Shown piece after piece: positions 25,420-36,069 of a DNA stretch of 64,000 nt. The translations under genes were made by a program, and so were the position numbers. The notes below the pieces were generated by a model. That model was not told the origin of the DNA, searched no databases, and saw only the letters and a list, made by a program, of their open reading frames with translations. The stretch comes from Belliella filtrata (GTDB lineage: Bacteria > Bacteroidota > Bacteroidia > Cytophagales > Cyclobacteriaceae): contig NZ_JAKZGP010000001.1 in the NCBI RefSeq assembly GCF_022549775.1, positions 1 through 64,000 of the forward strand, in the 5' to 3' direction. Numbering within the stretch: position 1 is the stretch's first letter; every line of letters starts with the position of its first letter.

Positions 25420-27336
25420 TTAAGCTTTCACTTCTAAAGTTATTATTTCTCTCACTGCGTGGGCTATTCCTTCGGGATCGAAACCACATTCTCTGTGTAG
25501 CTCTATTTGATCACCATGCTCTACGACTCTGTCTGGAATTCCCAACCTCTTTACTTGTGCACTATAATCTTGGTCTATCATCCATTCAACTACAGCAGAA
25601 CCAAACCCTCCCATCAATGCGCCATCTTCTATAGTTATCACCTTTTTGAATTTCCCAAACACTTCATGAAGTAGGTCTCCATCCAGTGGCTTTACAAACC
25701 TCAAGTCATAATGTGCTGGATTTAATCCATCCTTAGCCAACATTTCGCAAGCTTCCACTGCATAATTACCAATGTGACCTATTGTCAATATGGCGACCTC
25801 ATCACCTTCTTTTACAATTCGTCCTTGACCTATGGGTACTTCTCGCATTGGTGTCCTCCACTCTGGCATCACACCCTGACCTCTTGGATACCGAATGGAG
25901 AAAGGACCTTGATATTGCGTGGCTGTATACATCAAATTACGAAGCTCTTCCTCGTTCATTGGAGCAGATACTACCATATTTGGAATACACCTGAAGTAAG
26001 GGATATCATAAGCACCATGGTGAGTAGGCCCATCAGCACCTGCAAAGCCAGCTCTGTCTAAGCAGAGTACAACTTGAAGATTCTGCAATGCTACATCATG
26101 CACTACTTGATCGTAAGCACGCTGCATAAATGAGCTATAAATATTACAAAAAGGAATCATGCCTTGAGTTGCGAGGCCAGCTGAGAAAGTAACCGCATGT
26201 TGCTCCGCGATACCCACATCAAAGGCCCTATCTGGCATAGCTTCCATCATGATATTCAAGGAAGATCCTGAGGGCATGGCTGGTGTGACACCCATCACTT
26301 TGGCATTCTCTTTTGCCAACTCTACAAGGGTATGTCCAAATACATCTTGGTATTTTGGAGCTTGAGGTATTGTTTGGACTTTTTTATAAATCTCACCAGT
26401 GACCTTATCAAATAATCCTGGCGCATGCCAAGTTGTTTTGTTACCATTTTCGGCAGGTGCATAGCCTTTGCCTTTTACTGTTACACAGTGAAGTATTTTA
26501 GGACCAGGGATATGCTTAAGGTCTTCTAATATTTCTGCTAGATGATTGACATCGTGTCCGTCTACTGGACCAAAATATCTTAAATTAAGCGATTCGAATA
26601 AGTTACTTTGCTTAAGAACAGCAGACTTGATAGCTCCCTCTACCTTAGAAATAACTTCTTGAGCTGAGGTTCCAAACTTGCTGAATTTACCAAGTAGGTT
26701 CCAAACCTCATCCTTGACTTTGTTATAAGTATGAGAGGTAGTGATATCTGTAAGGTAATCTTTCAATGCCCCAACGTTGGGGTCTATCGACATGCAGTTA
26801 TCATTCAAAATTATTATAAGGTTGGTATCGGAAACTCCTGCATGATTCATGGCTTCAAAAGCCATCCCTCCTGTCATGGATCCATCACCAATCACTGCCA
26901 CATGCTGCTTTTGCTTTTCTCCTTTATATTTGGATGCAACTGCCATGCCTAAGGCAGCCGAGATTGAAGTACTTGAATGCCCCACCCCAAAAGCATCATA
27001 TTCACTCTCTTTTCTTTTAGGAAATCCTGAAAGACCTCCGTAGAGTCTATTGGTATGAAAACTGTTTTTTCTACCTGTAAGAATTTTGTGTCCATATGCC
27101 TGATGACCCACATCCCACACCAGCTGGTCCTCAGGTGCATTGAGCACATAATGCAAAGCAACCGTCAACTCTACAACCCCAAGACTAGCTCCAAAGTGCC
27201 CTCCATAGATAGAGACATTATCTATGATAAATTGCCTCAGCTCTTCACAAAGTTGCACAAGCTTTTCTTTGGGAAGCTTTTTCAGATCTTTGGGTGAGTC
27301 GATCTGTGCGAGTAATTTTCCTGGAGTTATGATCAT
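25420..27336 (-). CDS. dxs: 1-deoxy-D-xylulose-5-phosphate synthase
   Basis: 638 residues, full length. It condenses pyruvate and glyceraldehyde 3-phosphate with thiamine diphosphate, the first step of the non-mevalonate isoprenoid pathway. The N-terminal GGHFGASLGVVELTVALHYV and DVGHQAYGHKILTGR, the TPP motif GDGSMTGGMAFEAMN with NDNCMSI, and the transketolase part VGIAEQHAVTFSAGLA and LDRAGFAGADGPTHHG are all present. It is divergent from scpA, with a 177-base gap. Confidence 0.97.
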   Translation of the reverse strand: MIITPGKLLAQIDSPKDLKKLPKEKLVQLCEELRQFIIDNVSIYGGHFGASLGVVELTVALHYVLNAPEDQLVWDVGHQAYGHKILTGRKNSFHTNRLYGGLSGFPKRKESEYDAFGVGHSSTSISAALGMAVASKYKGEKQKQHVAVIGDGSMTGGMAFEAMNHAGVSDTNLIIILNDNCMSIDPNVGALKDYLTDITTSHTYNKVKDEVWNLLGKFSKFGTSAQEVISKVEGAIKSAVLKQSNLFESLNLRYFGPVDGHDVNHLAEILEDLKHIPGPKILHCVTVKGKGYAPAENGNKTTWHAPGLFDKVTGEIYKKVQTIPQAPKYQDVFGHTLVELAKENAKVMGVTPAMPSGSSLNIMMEAMPDRAFDVGIAEQHAVTFSAGLATQGMIPFCNIYSSFMQRAYDQVVHDVALQNLQVVLCLDRAGFAGADGPTHHGAYDIPYFRCIPNMVVSAPMNEEELRNLMYTATQYQGPFSIRYPRGQGVMPEWRTPMREVPIGQGRIVKEGDEVAILTIGHIGNYAVEACEMLAKDGLNPAHYDLRFVKPLDGDLLHEVFGKFKKVITIEDGALMGGFGSAVVEWMIDQDYSAQVKRLGIPDRVVEHGDQIELHRECGFDPEGIAHAVREIITLEVKA

Positions 27337-27513
27337 CTTAGTACCTTTGCGTCATTCAAAAATTATAAACACTTTCCAAATGAGATTGTTTTCAAGGACT
27401 CAAGATTCAAGCCAGCAATCCAATTTTTTTTAACACTTATTAAATTTAGCATTAATTTAAATATCTTTGAAAGCATTTGGAATGCAAAATTAATATAAAT
27501 TTAATAGTATCCA

Positions 27514-28263
27514 GTGAGTTTCGAGATCAAATTACCACTATTCGAAGGGCCATTCGATTTGATGCTCTTTTTCATCGAGAGAGATGAGCTGGATATTTAT
27601 GATATTCCTATCTCTAAGATCACCAATGATTTCCTTGAGTACATCCACCAATTGGAGAAAATGGAAATTGAAATTGCTAGTGATTTTATCCTTTTTGCTG
27701 CAACCTTGATGAAGATCAAGTCCAAAATGCTCATCCCAAGACCCCAACTCAATGAAGAAGGCGAAGAGATTGACCCAAGAGAAGAGCTGGTCAGACATTT
27801 ACTGGAATACAAAAAATATAAATCTGTCATTGGTGACCTTGCTTCTTTAGAAGAAAATAGGTTGTCTAAAGAAAAGCGAGGTAATATTGCCAGAGAAATC
27901 AAGCAACTTTCCAAAATTGACGACGTAGAAGCAGAGGTTCAGGATTTGGATTTATATAAGCTATTAAAAGTGTACCAACGTGTTATGTCTAAATTTGCAT
28001 CTCGGACAGATGATACCAAACATACAGTAATTCAATATCCTTACACCATCGAGCAACAAAAAGATTTCGTTTTGGAAAAAGTCAGTTTCAGAGATAGAGT
28101 TCCTTTTACTGAATTTATCGAATACAAACCAGATAAGATTTTTGTGATTTATACTTTTTTGGCAATTTTGGAACTCCTTCAGCTTTCTATGGTTACTATC
28201 AAGATAGGAGAAGGATTCAATAATTTCTGGGTGGAAAAAACAGAGCCCATCAACGCGGCGTAA
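27514..28263 (+). CDS. scpA: Segregation and condensation protein A
   Basis: 249 residues. ScpA is the kleisin that bridges the SMC heads in the bacterial condensin. The start is a GTG giving SFEIKLPLFEGPFDLMLFFI, the conserved N-terminal signature. LLIERDELDIYDI-like helices and MKIKSKMLIPRP follow, then the C-terminal winged helix with FIEYKPDKIFVIYTFLAILELLQL. ScpB is not in the window. The next gene starts three bases after the stop. Confidence 0.95.
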   Translation: MSFEIKLPLFEGPFDLMLFFIERDELDIYDIPISKITNDFLEYIHQLEKMEIEIASDFILFAATLMKIKSKMLIPRPQLNEEGEEIDPREELVRHLLEYKKYKSVIGDLASLEENRLSKEKRGNIAREIKQLSKIDDVEAEVQDLDLYKLLKVYQRVMSKFASRTDDTKHTVIQYPYTIEQQKDFVLEKVSFRDRVPFTEFIEYKPDKIFVIYTFLAILELLQLSMVTIKIGEGFNNFWVEKTEPINAA

Positions 28264-28266
28264 GGT

Positions 28267-29328
28267 ATGAAGCTAGACAACAAGAAGATTTTTGAGACAC
28301 TCAATCCCAATAAAGTGTGGGTACCGGTTTTAATCGGTCTTGGGATTGTATTTTTAATGTTTTATTTGGATCCAAATGTAAACGCTAAAACACTTCGAGG
28401 TGTGTTTGATGCATCTTTTCATGGTGTATTTATAGCTATTCTATTCATTCTCTTTAGAGATATTGGATACATTTACAGGATAAGAACGATTACGGACAAG
28501 CACTTGACATGGACAAGGGCATTATATGTGATCATACTGTGGGAATTTGCTTCTGCAGTTACTCCATCTATCGTTGGTGGGACTGCGGTAGCTATTTTTA
28601 TCTTAAATAAAGAGGGAATCAAGCTAGGTAAAGCTATCGCATATGTGATGGTTACTGCTATACTTGACAACCTATTTTTTGTAATCGGAGCTCCAATCAT
28701 CTTATATTTAGCAAAAGGTGAGATCTTCCCGAGCTCGAGGGTTATGGAAATGAGACTGGGTAATAGCCTAGAAATACTATTCTGGGCTAGCTATGCACTT
28801 TATACCATTTATTCCATCATCATGGCTTCTGCTCTTTTTTTCAGGCCAAGAGTCTTCAAATGGGTTCTCCTTAAAATCTACTCCATCAAATGGCTTCATA
28901 AGTGGAGACACAGTGCCCATGAATATGGAAATCAAATCATAGAGGCATCGAAAGAACTAAAGGGAAAAAAGAAGGAGTATTGGTTACCAATAATTGGAGC
29001 GACAATATTCATCTGGAGCTCGAGGTATCTGATGCTAAATGCATTAATATCTGCCTATGAAAGCTTGACCTTGATGGATCACATTATAGTCTTTGCACGA
29101 CAAGTGATCATGTGGATTGTAATGATGATCTCACCTACACCAGGTAGTAGTGGGACAGCGGAGTTTTTCTTTGCACAGTTTTTCAGGGAGTTTTTAAGTG
29201 GTTATACATTTGTGACCAGCATCCTTTGGAGAATGCTCACCTACTATCCATATTTGATTTTGGGTGCGATATTCCTACCAAGGTGGGTCAAGCAAGTATT
29301 CTTCAAAAAGAAGAAAAAGAAAAACTAG
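28267..29328 (+). CDS. Flippase-like membrane protein (UPF0104/LPG synthase TM domain)
   Basis: 353 residues with about eight hydrophobic helices. It carries the family's typical SPTPGSSGTAEFFF segment (about 286-300) and LYVIILWEFASAVTPSIVGGTAVAIFIL (about 90-117). The fold is the transmembrane domain found in lysylphosphatidylglycerol synthases, without the catalytic aminoacyl domain. A lipid flippase or permease role is inferred only. It begins three bases after scpA and ends 20 bases before murF, so the three form one operon. The tail is lysine rich (KKKKKKN). Confidence 0.85.
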   Translation: MKLDNKKIFETLNPNKVWVPVLIGLGIVFLMFYLDPNVNAKTLRGVFDASFHGVFIAILFILFRDIGYIYRIRTITDKHLTWTRALYVIILWEFASAVTPSIVGGTAVAIFILNKEGIKLGKAIAYVMVTAILDNLFFVIGAPIILYLAKGEIFPSSRVMEMRLGNSLEILFWASYALYTIYSIIMASALFFRPRVFKWVLLKIYSIKWLHKWRHSAHEYGNQIIEASKELKGKKKEYWLPIIGATIFIWSSRYLMLNALISAYESLTLMDHIIVFARQVIMWIVMMISPTPGSSGTAEFFFAQFFREFLSGYTFVTSILWRMLTYYPYLILGAIFLPRWVKQVFFKKKKKKN

Positions 29329-29347
29329 AAGCAGATTCACAATACAG

Positions 29348-31819
29348 ATGATCCAAAATCTTAGCCTGCACAATATTAGAAAAGCACTTGGTGAAGAAGA
29401 TGTCGAGTTGGCTGATTCGAACCCTGTCATCGAGACTATAGTTATTGATTCCAGGTCGGTAATAGCGCCGAAAAACACACTTTTTGTGGCACTGAAGGGG
29501 GCAAAATTTGACGGCCATTCTTTTATCCCAAGTTTGTGTGATCTAGGAATAAAATATTTCTTGGTAAGATCTGATTACGAAGCTCCTTTTGATCTCGTAA
29601 AAGAAATCGTTTTGATTCGAGTTTCAGATACACGAATAGCACTCCAAAAGCTTGCTACCTATTTGAGGGATCAGTATGATCGACCAGTACTTGCTATCAC
29701 TGGCAGCAACGGAAAAACCATTATCAAAGAGTGGCTAGGTCAGGTTTTGAGTCAAAAATTTTCAGTAGCCAAAAGCCCAAAAAGTTACAATAGTCAAGTT
29801 GGTGTCCCTTTATCTGTATTTGGGATAGCTCCTTACCATCAGGTAGCCGTGCTAGAAGCAGGTATTTCTAAACCCAAAGAAATGGAGTTTTTAGAAAAGA
29901 TCATTAAACCTGACATTGGAATTTTCAGCAATCTCGGCACTGCACATGAGGATGGTTTTATTTCACAAGAGCAGAAATTAAAAGAAAAAGCAAAACTCTT
30001 CACCCACTCCAAATTTGTGATCTACCGAAAGGATCATATAGAAATAGCGACATATTTAGAGAGTCATTTTGAACAAAATAAACTCATTGCATGGTCTGAT
30101 ATTCCTGGAGTAGACTATACCTTGACTGTGAAAAAGGAAACAGATCACTCTAAAATTATTCTGATCAAGCCTGATTTTGGTATGTTTACTTTTCGCGTTC
30201 CATTTTTTGATGAGGCTTCTTTGGAAAATATCCGACATGTCGTAGTCGGAGCCATAACTTTAGGGATGAAAGAGGAGGAAATCCAAAAAGGAATCGATCA
30301 TCTCAAGGCAGTAGACATGCGTCTTACCCTAAAGGCTGGATACCATGAAAGCCTTATTATAGATGATACTTATAACAATGATTTGGCAGGACTAAAACTT
30401 GCTCTAGATTTTATGGCGGCACAACGTCCCAAGAAAAGGAAGGTCTTGATCATCTCCGACTTGATGCAAGTTGGGAATGTTGAAGAAGTCTATCAAGAGG
30501 TACAGCGGCTTATCAACTATCATGAAATAGACCTTCTGCTAGGAGTTGGTCAGCAAATTTTACTTTTGAAAAAGGGCTTAACATGTGAGCAAAAATATTT
30601 CCAAGATACAGCACATTTACTTGACGACTTACGAGAAGATTCTTTCGAAAATGATTTGATACTGGTAACTGGTGCTCGGGTTTTTGGATTTGAAAATGTA
30701 GTCAACAAACTTCAGCAAAGAATTCATGGTACTACCCTTGAAATTAACCTAAATGCCTTAACACACAACTACAATTTCTACAAAACAAAAATACTACCCA
30801 ATACAAAAATCATGGTCATGGTGAAAGCCTTTGCTTATGGTGGTGGTGCGACTGAAATAGCAAATCACCTCCAACAACTCAAAGCGGACTATTTGGCTGT
30901 GGCTTATACAGATGAAGGCGTCGCTTTAAGAGAGCAAGGTATTAGCCTCCCTATCATGGTTTTGAATCCAGCACAAGAATCTTTCCACATGTTGCAAAAG
31001 CATGATTTGGAACCAGTGGTATACAGTCCTTCATTTTTCACCCAACTTGGCAAATATTGCCAAATCCATCAATGCAAAATGTCGATTCATTTAGACCTAG
31101 ACACAGGGATGCATCGGTTAGGATTCGACTTGAGTCAATTGAGTGATCTCAAAGTGCTAACGGAACAGTTTCCCGAACTACATGTGGCGAGTCTTTATAC
31201 ACATTTGGTCGGTGCAGATGAAGCCCTACATGAGGATTTTTCTTTGAAGCAGCTTTCCTTATTTTCAAAAATGTGTGAACAAATTGCTGCATTTCTAGGC
31301 CATGTACCGCTCAGGCACGCACTCAATTCGGCTGGTATCATAAGGTATCCAGCTTACCAATTCGACATGGTGCGATTGGGTATCGGGCTTTATGGAGTAG
31401 AGGTGAATGGAATGCATGATGCCGCATTGAGACCCATATCATCCCTGAAGACGACTATCTCACAGATCAAAACTCTTGACGCTGGAGAAACTATTGGCTA
31501 CAGTCGCAAAGGAAAGATGAAAGTAGCTGGCAAGATCGCCACCATTGCAATAGGATATGCGGACGGCTATGATCGGCGATTTAGCAACGGCACAGGCTAT
31601 GTCATGATACAGGGTCAAAAAGCTCCAATCATAGGAAATGTATGTATGGATATGTGCATGGTGGACATCACTTCCATCCCAGCAAATGAAGGTGACGAAG
31701 TAATCATTTATGGTCCAAGCATATCCCTCAAAGAGCTTGCAAAAAGCATAGGAACCATCCCATATGAGCTGCTCACAAACATCAGCAGCAGGGTAAAGAG
31801 GGTTTATTACTTGGATTAA
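29348..31819 (+). CDS. murF: Bifunctional MurF ligase / alanine racemase
   Basis: 823 residues from MIQNLSLHNIRKALGEEDVE. The ATG at 29264 lies inside the preceding gene and adds a basic leader unlike the family. Residues about 1-450 are UDP-MurNAc-tripeptide:D-Ala-D-Ala ligase, with ATP motif ITGSNGKTIIKEW and DDTYNNDLAGLKLALDF. Residues about 455-823 are a PLP-dependent alanine racemase, with MVMVKAFAYGGG holding the PLP lysine and TIGYSRKGKM with the catalytic tyrosine. The fusion makes D-alanine and joins its dipeptide to the peptidoglycan precursor, and is typical of Bacteroidota. A terminator shared with the convergent AsmA-like gene lies downstream. Confidence 0.95.
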   Translation: MIQNLSLHNIRKALGEEDVELADSNPVIETIVIDSRSVIAPKNTLFVALKGAKFDGHSFIPSLCDLGIKYFLVRSDYEAPFDLVKEIVLIRVSDTRIALQKLATYLRDQYDRPVLAITGSNGKTIIKEWLGQVLSQKFSVAKSPKSYNSQVGVPLSVFGIAPYHQVAVLEAGISKPKEMEFLEKIIKPDIGIFSNLGTAHEDGFISQEQKLKEKAKLFTHSKFVIYRKDHIEIATYLESHFEQNKLIAWSDIPGVDYTLTVKKETDHSKIILIKPDFGMFTFRVPFFDEASLENIRHVVVGAITLGMKEEEIQKGIDHLKAVDMRLTLKAGYHESLIIDDTYNNDLAGLKLALDFMAAQRPKKRKVLIISDLMQVGNVEEVYQEVQRLINYHEIDLLLGVGQQILLLKKGLTCEQKYFQDTAHLLDDLREDSFENDLILVTGARVFGFENVVNKLQQRIHGTTLEINLNALTHNYNFYKTKILPNTKIMVMVKAFAYGGGATEIANHLQQLKADYLAVAYTDEGVALREQGISLPIMVLNPAQESFHMLQKHDLEPVVYSPSFFTQLGKYCQIHQCKMSIHLDLDTGMHRLGFDLSQLSDLKVLTEQFPELHVASLYTHLVGADEALHEDFSLKQLSLFSKMCEQIAAFLGHVPLRHALNSAGIIRYPAYQFDMVRLGIGLYGVEVNGMHDAALRPISSLKTTISQIKTLDAGETIGYSRKGKMKVAGKIATIAIGYADGYDRRFSNGTGYVMIQGQKAPIIGNVCMDMCMVDITSIPANEGDEVIIYGPSISLKELAKSIGTIPYELLTNISSRVKRVYYLD

Positions 31820-31890
31820 TTTCATACAAAAACACATTGTAAAAAATCATTCTGATGAAATGTACCACTTTTAATAATATCGATTTAATG

Positions 31891-31932
31891 AAAAAGCCTT
31901 CAAATACATCAATTTAGATTTGAAGGCTTTAT
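31891..31932. terminator. Bidirectional terminator between murF-alr and AsmA-like gene
   Basis: AAAGCCTTCAAAT (31893-31905) is matched exactly by ATTTGAAGGCTTT (31918-31930). It lies between convergent genes and has A/T runs on both sides. Confidence 0.85.
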
Positions 31933-31936
31933 GGCT

Positions 31937-34936
31937 TTAGTTTCCTGATTTTGTAGTGTCTGGCTTTGCGGCTGGTTTTGCCCTGTTACCAAGTACACCT
32001 TTGAGTACATTTTTGGCTTCTTCCACTGCCTTGTCTTTGGTATCAGACACTTTACGCTCGGCTTCTCTTTTTGCTGAATCCTGCAAAGCTTCTGCCCTAG
32101 ACTTAAGTTCGCTTTTCACACTATCCTCTGCAGCTTTGAATTGCTCTGTGGCCTTTGCTTGTAGATTCTCCCTTTCGGCATTGACCCTAGATTTGAGCGC
32201 ATTGGTAAGCAAAGTCTCTATCGAATTGCCACCTGCCAATCCAACCCTAGGGCTTCCATAAGTGCCCCCCAATGTGATCGCTACAGGTATCAAAGTAGAA
32301 GTACTTGCCTCTGTTCCTGATATGGTCGCAAGTAGATTGTTTGCTTGAGCTCCAAACTTCCCAGCAGGAACTTGCATATTGACTAAATAATTTATACTTC
32401 CATCGAATCCTGTGCTTCCTTGTACATTAGCTTGATAATCCCACAATCTTAGGTCAACGGGGCTTAGGTTTAACACACCATTGTCAATTTTGATAGGCAA
32501 GTTGAGGTTTCTGAACTGTAATGTATTCGTATCATTCAATCTGGTGAGGTTGGTGACACTTTGAACTAGCGGGCTATTTTGATAAGCCGCTTCGAGCACT
32601 CTGAGTACTCCCTTTCCATCAAGTGAAGATAGGATCGGCATCATATCTTGACCCAATAGACCCGAAAAGTCCATTTTCGTAGAGAATTTACCAGTGAGAT
32701 GTTGCGCCACTGGGGCAAGAACTTTGACGGTGTTAAGTTTATCAAATGCTTCAGCTATACTCAAGTCTATAACATTGAAATTGAAATCAAACTTCGGTGC
32801 AGTAAGGTCTCTGGGATCATAAGCACCATTCATTACCAACTGCCCTCCTAAAGCATTCATTGATGCGTCTCTGAAGCTTAACACACCATCTTTTAGTGTC
32901 ATATTACCTTTTACTTGCTTCAGGTTCAAATTATCATAAATCACCTCCGCTGCACTTACAGACATGGTAAAGTCTATGTTTTTTGGCAATTCAATCACAG
33001 TAAGCTCAGAAGACTCCTCCGTTGTCTCGGATTCAGTAAGCCATTGATTTACATTGAATTTGCTGGATTGTAAAGTTAACTGACCTTGCAAGGTCTCGTT
33101 CTCTTTTAAGAAATAATTCATGTAATTCGACAAGAATCCTGAAGCGGTCAGTGGGCTTTCACCAACCCTTGAGTCAAACTTGTTCAGGTTGATCCTAGAA
33201 GGAATAAAATCTGCTAAGGCTTCATTGATCCTGATGCCTTGTGGAAGATCTAAAGATGTAAAATAAAACTTCTCCACTCCTAAGCTACCTCTTGTGTCAA
33301 GTCTATCAAATCTTTCGAGTTCTATGTCTTTATAAGAACCTTTTGAATTCAAATCAGCATGGATTTTCCCCTCCATTATGGTGTTTTCTATAGGGAATAT
33401 CGCCATCAACTTTCCTAGATCGACTGTACCTTTGACAGCTCCGTCCCACTGTAGCAACTCAAAATCTCTGATCTGCATATTTCCACTAATGTCCTCATCT
33501 TCCAGCTCAAACTCGAACTTGCTCAAATCGACAAGGAAATCCGTCATTTTCCCAGAATTATTGATAATGTTTGCGTTGACATTTAACTTTTCGATTGGAG
33601 CTGGATATTCATCACTCTTAATAAATCCATTGCTAAGTAGCATTTTTGCATTGACAGCAGGCAACATATTCGCCACTGAATCATAGCGCCCTTTAGCAGT
33701 GGCATTTACATCCAGCATTCCTTTAAGCGCCATGCCTTCTATCGGAAATATTGAAGTAAGTTCCTCCAAATTGAGCTTACCTACCAATCTTCCGTCAATA
33801 TCATAAGTCACCAAGTTCTCCAAAAGCAAATTACCAGAAATTGGATTACTTCCAAAGTTTAAGGAGAATGTCGGTATATGGACTCTTGTAAGGTCAAGAT
33901 TGTTGGTAGTATTTACGATTTGCATGTCGAGCTGTACCTCACTTACAGGCCTTGGCAAATCAGGATATTGGAACATTCCATCTACTACCTTCAGCCCAAT
34001 ATCAAATGAAGGGAAACTTTTTTCATTCATTATTCCTCTAAAATAACCCTTGAAATCCATAGTTCCTGAAGTATTCAAGCCTGAAAAGCTCTCTGTATAA
34101 ATGCCTGGTACTAGTGATAGGATGCTTTTGAAGCTGTTATTTTTTCCTTCAAAATTCAAATCAAAATCAATATCGTCCGAAGGAAGTGCTACATGACCAT
34201 ATAGATCAAAAAGAAAATCATTCAACTGAAAATCACCATCAGCAAAAGCAAATTTCATATTGGCCATATCTACATCTACAGCAGTCTTTCCTTTGAAGGT
34301 CTTATTCTTGAGGTAGTTAGTACCATCGTAGGTGACATCAGCAATCAAGGCTTCCATGGTCACTGGAAGTCGGTATTGATCTGACGTGAAATCACCCTTA
34401 CCTTCAAGCTGTACATTTCCCAAAGCCATGATAAAACCTAAACTTCTATCATTATAGATGAAATCTAAGTTCTTAACCTCTATCAAATCTATCCCAATTT
34501 CAAAATTGCCCTCTGATACCTCCTCAGATTCTGAAGGGTATGTAATGTCATAGTTAGCTTGACCATCTTCCAATACTTTCACATATATACTCCCTCCATC
34601 TAAATGAACCCCTGTCAAAGAAGGGGTGTCCGCAAATAGTATCGACCAAAGGTTTAGATCTACTTGTAGCTGATCCACATGGACTAGGGTATCATTTTGA
34701 AAAGGTGGGTTGCCTGTGATGCCAAATTCCCTCAAGGTAACACTGATATCAGGAAACCTTCGAAACACACTCAAACTAATGTTTCTAAAATCATAATGTA
34801 CTTGAGCATTTACAGACTCAGAAATCTCTCGATCTACGCGCTCCAATATTTTATCTTTAAAAATAAATGGTGTGGCTACTAATGCCACAAGTAAAAATGC
34901 AAAAATTGATAATGTGATGTAGATTGCCTTTTTCAT
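31937..34936 (-). CDS. AsmA-like envelope protein
   Basis: 999 residues from MKKAIYITLSIFAFLL. An ATG eight codons upstream (34960) is less likely. One N-terminal membrane helix (about 3-25) is followed by long, strand-rich repeats such as GMALKGMLDVNATAKGRYD and NTIMEGKIHADLNSKGSYK. These, with the AsmA C-terminal-like region ITLGGTYGSPRVGL, mark the AsmA/TamB/YhdP group that bridges inner and outer membranes in lipid transport. The C-terminal 100 residues form a charged Lys/Glu/Ala helix. Its partner, if any, is unknown. Confidence 0.85.
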   Translation of the reverse strand: MKKAIYITLSIFAFLLVALVATPFIFKDKILERVDREISESVNAQVHYDFRNISLSVFRRFPDISVTLREFGITGNPPFQNDTLVHVDQLQVDLNLWSILFADTPSLTGVHLDGGSIYVKVLEDGQANYDITYPSESEEVSEGNFEIGIDLIEVKNLDFIYNDRSLGFIMALGNVQLEGKGDFTSDQYRLPVTMEALIADVTYDGTNYLKNKTFKGKTAVDVDMANMKFAFADGDFQLNDFLFDLYGHVALPSDDIDFDLNFEGKNNSFKSILSLVPGIYTESFSGLNTSGTMDFKGYFRGIMNEKSFPSFDIGLKVVDGMFQYPDLPRPVSEVQLDMQIVNTTNNLDLTRVHIPTFSLNFGSNPISGNLLLENLVTYDIDGRLVGKLNLEELTSIFPIEGMALKGMLDVNATAKGRYDSVANMLPAVNAKMLLSNGFIKSDEYPAPIEKLNVNANIINNSGKMTDFLVDLSKFEFELEDEDISGNMQIRDFELLQWDGAVKGTVDLGKLMAIFPIENTIMEGKIHADLNSKGSYKDIELERFDRLDTRGSLGVEKFYFTSLDLPQGIRINEALADFIPSRINLNKFDSRVGESPLTASGFLSNYMNYFLKENETLQGQLTLQSSKFNVNQWLTESETTEESSELTVIELPKNIDFTMSVSAAEVIYDNLNLKQVKGNMTLKDGVLSFRDASMNALGGQLVMNGAYDPRDLTAPKFDFNFNVIDLSIAEAFDKLNTVKVLAPVAQHLTGKFSTKMDFSGLLGQDMMPILSSLDGKGVLRVLEAAYQNSPLVQSVTNLTRLNDTNTLQFRNLNLPIKIDNGVLNLSPVDLRLWDYQANVQGSTGFDGSINYLVNMQVPAGKFGAQANNLLATISGTEASTSTLIPVAITLGGTYGSPRVGLAGGNSIETLLTNALKSRVNAERENLQAKATEQFKAAEDSVKSELKSRAEALQDSAKREAERKVSDTKDKAVEEAKNVLKGVLGNRAKPAAKPDTTKSGN

Positions 34937-35060
34937 GTTTTGGAAAATTAATGTTAACAATGCTATTCAACGAAATTCATCGATTCGAGGCGAAAACTCA
35001 TTAGAAACTTTAAAGATGATTAACACACTAAATGCGTAAAGCTACTACACCATAGTCAAT

Positions 35061-35864
35061 TTACTTCTTGACTTTCCAATGCTGCTGAAGCTCCTGCCAA
35101 AATTCCGCATGTACTAACCCATTACTTGCTAAAATTTCCCTACCAAATATAAAGTCATCATCTTGTTTGAAGTCAGTCACTCGGCCTCCTGCCTCTTGAA
35201 CTATCAAAGACCCTGCCGCAACATCATAAGAGTTCAGGTTGTACTCAAAGTAAGCATCCATCCTTCCACAAGCCACATAGCATAGATCAGCTGCTGCACT
35301 TCCTAGTCTACGCAAGCCATGTGTCTTTTGCATCAGTGTCTTGAGTATCGCAAGGTACTCATCTATACTTTCAAAAGCACTATAAGGAAAGCCTGTAGCA
35401 ACCAAGCATTCTGACAAGCTAGGAGACTGACTTACTTTGATCTTAGTGTCATTGCAATAAGCCCCATGGCCTTTGAGCGCATAGAAGCATTCGTGAAAGT
35501 TGATTTCGTAGACTACACCCAAGACTATCTCTTGATCTTTCATCAGCCCTATGCTGACACAAAATATGGGAATACCGTGGATGAAATTGGTAGTCCCATC
35601 AAGCGGATCTATAATCCAAGTATATGCTTTTGTTTCGTCTGACTTTGTGCCTTCCTCTGTGATAAAACCTGCTTCTGGCAAAATCTCGCTCAACTTACCT
35701 ACAATGATTTTTTCAGCTTCTTTGTCTACATAGGAAACCATGTCATTGAGGCCTTTTGACTCAACTTTGGAAATATCAAAAACTTGACGCTCTCTTCTAA
35801 TAAATGCTCCAGCTTCTTTTGCTATGCTCTTAGTCTGATCTAGGATCAAATTTAAATCAATCAT
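35061..35864 (-). CDS. suhB: Inositol monophosphatase family protein
   Basis: 267 residues of the magnesium-dependent phosphatase fold. Motif A is DPLDGTTNFIHGIP, with a preceding metal glutamate in GFITEEGTKSD. Motif B is near YDVAAGSLIVQEAGGRVTDF. The substrate may be inositol-1-phosphate or a related sugar phosphate; SuhB of other bacteria also affects ribosomal RNA transcription. Monocistronic, with a 205-base gap to the rsmI end. Confidence 0.88.
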   Translation of the reverse strand: MIDLNLILDQTKSIAKEAGAFIRRERQVFDISKVESKGLNDMVSYVDKEAEKIIVGKLSEILPEAGFITEEGTKSDETKAYTWIIDPLDGTTNFIHGIPIFCVSIGLMKDQEIVLGVVYEINFHECFYALKGHGAYCNDTKIKVSQSPSLSECLVATGFPYSAFESIDEYLAILKTLMQKTHGLRRLGSAAADLCYVACGRMDAYFEYNLNSYDVAAGSLIVQEAGGRVTDFKQDDDFIFGREILASNGLVHAEFWQELQQHWKVKK

Positions 35865-36069
35865 AATAGTTTACAGGTATTTTAATTAGGTTTTAAAACA
35901 ATCAATATGGTATTCTATGATTATACGCTTTTACACCAGAAGAAGCATTTCAAACAAGTAATAGATTACTTCGGATTGGTATCTATTAATGGCTAAATCT
36001 TGAAAACATCTTATATGATTTGGTTACTGGTATCATTCTGGATATACATAATATATTTAGCAGCAGGCT

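Noticed and set aside
29264-29347. Earlier ATG for murF-alr
   Set aside because: It lies inside the upstream gene and adds a basic leader (SSKRRKRKTRSRF) that is just the preceding gene's Lys-rich tail in another frame.
29410-29430. GATTCGAACCC-like sequence as tRNA arm
   Set aside because: It lies within the MurF coding region, and no cloverleaf or acceptor stem can be built around it.
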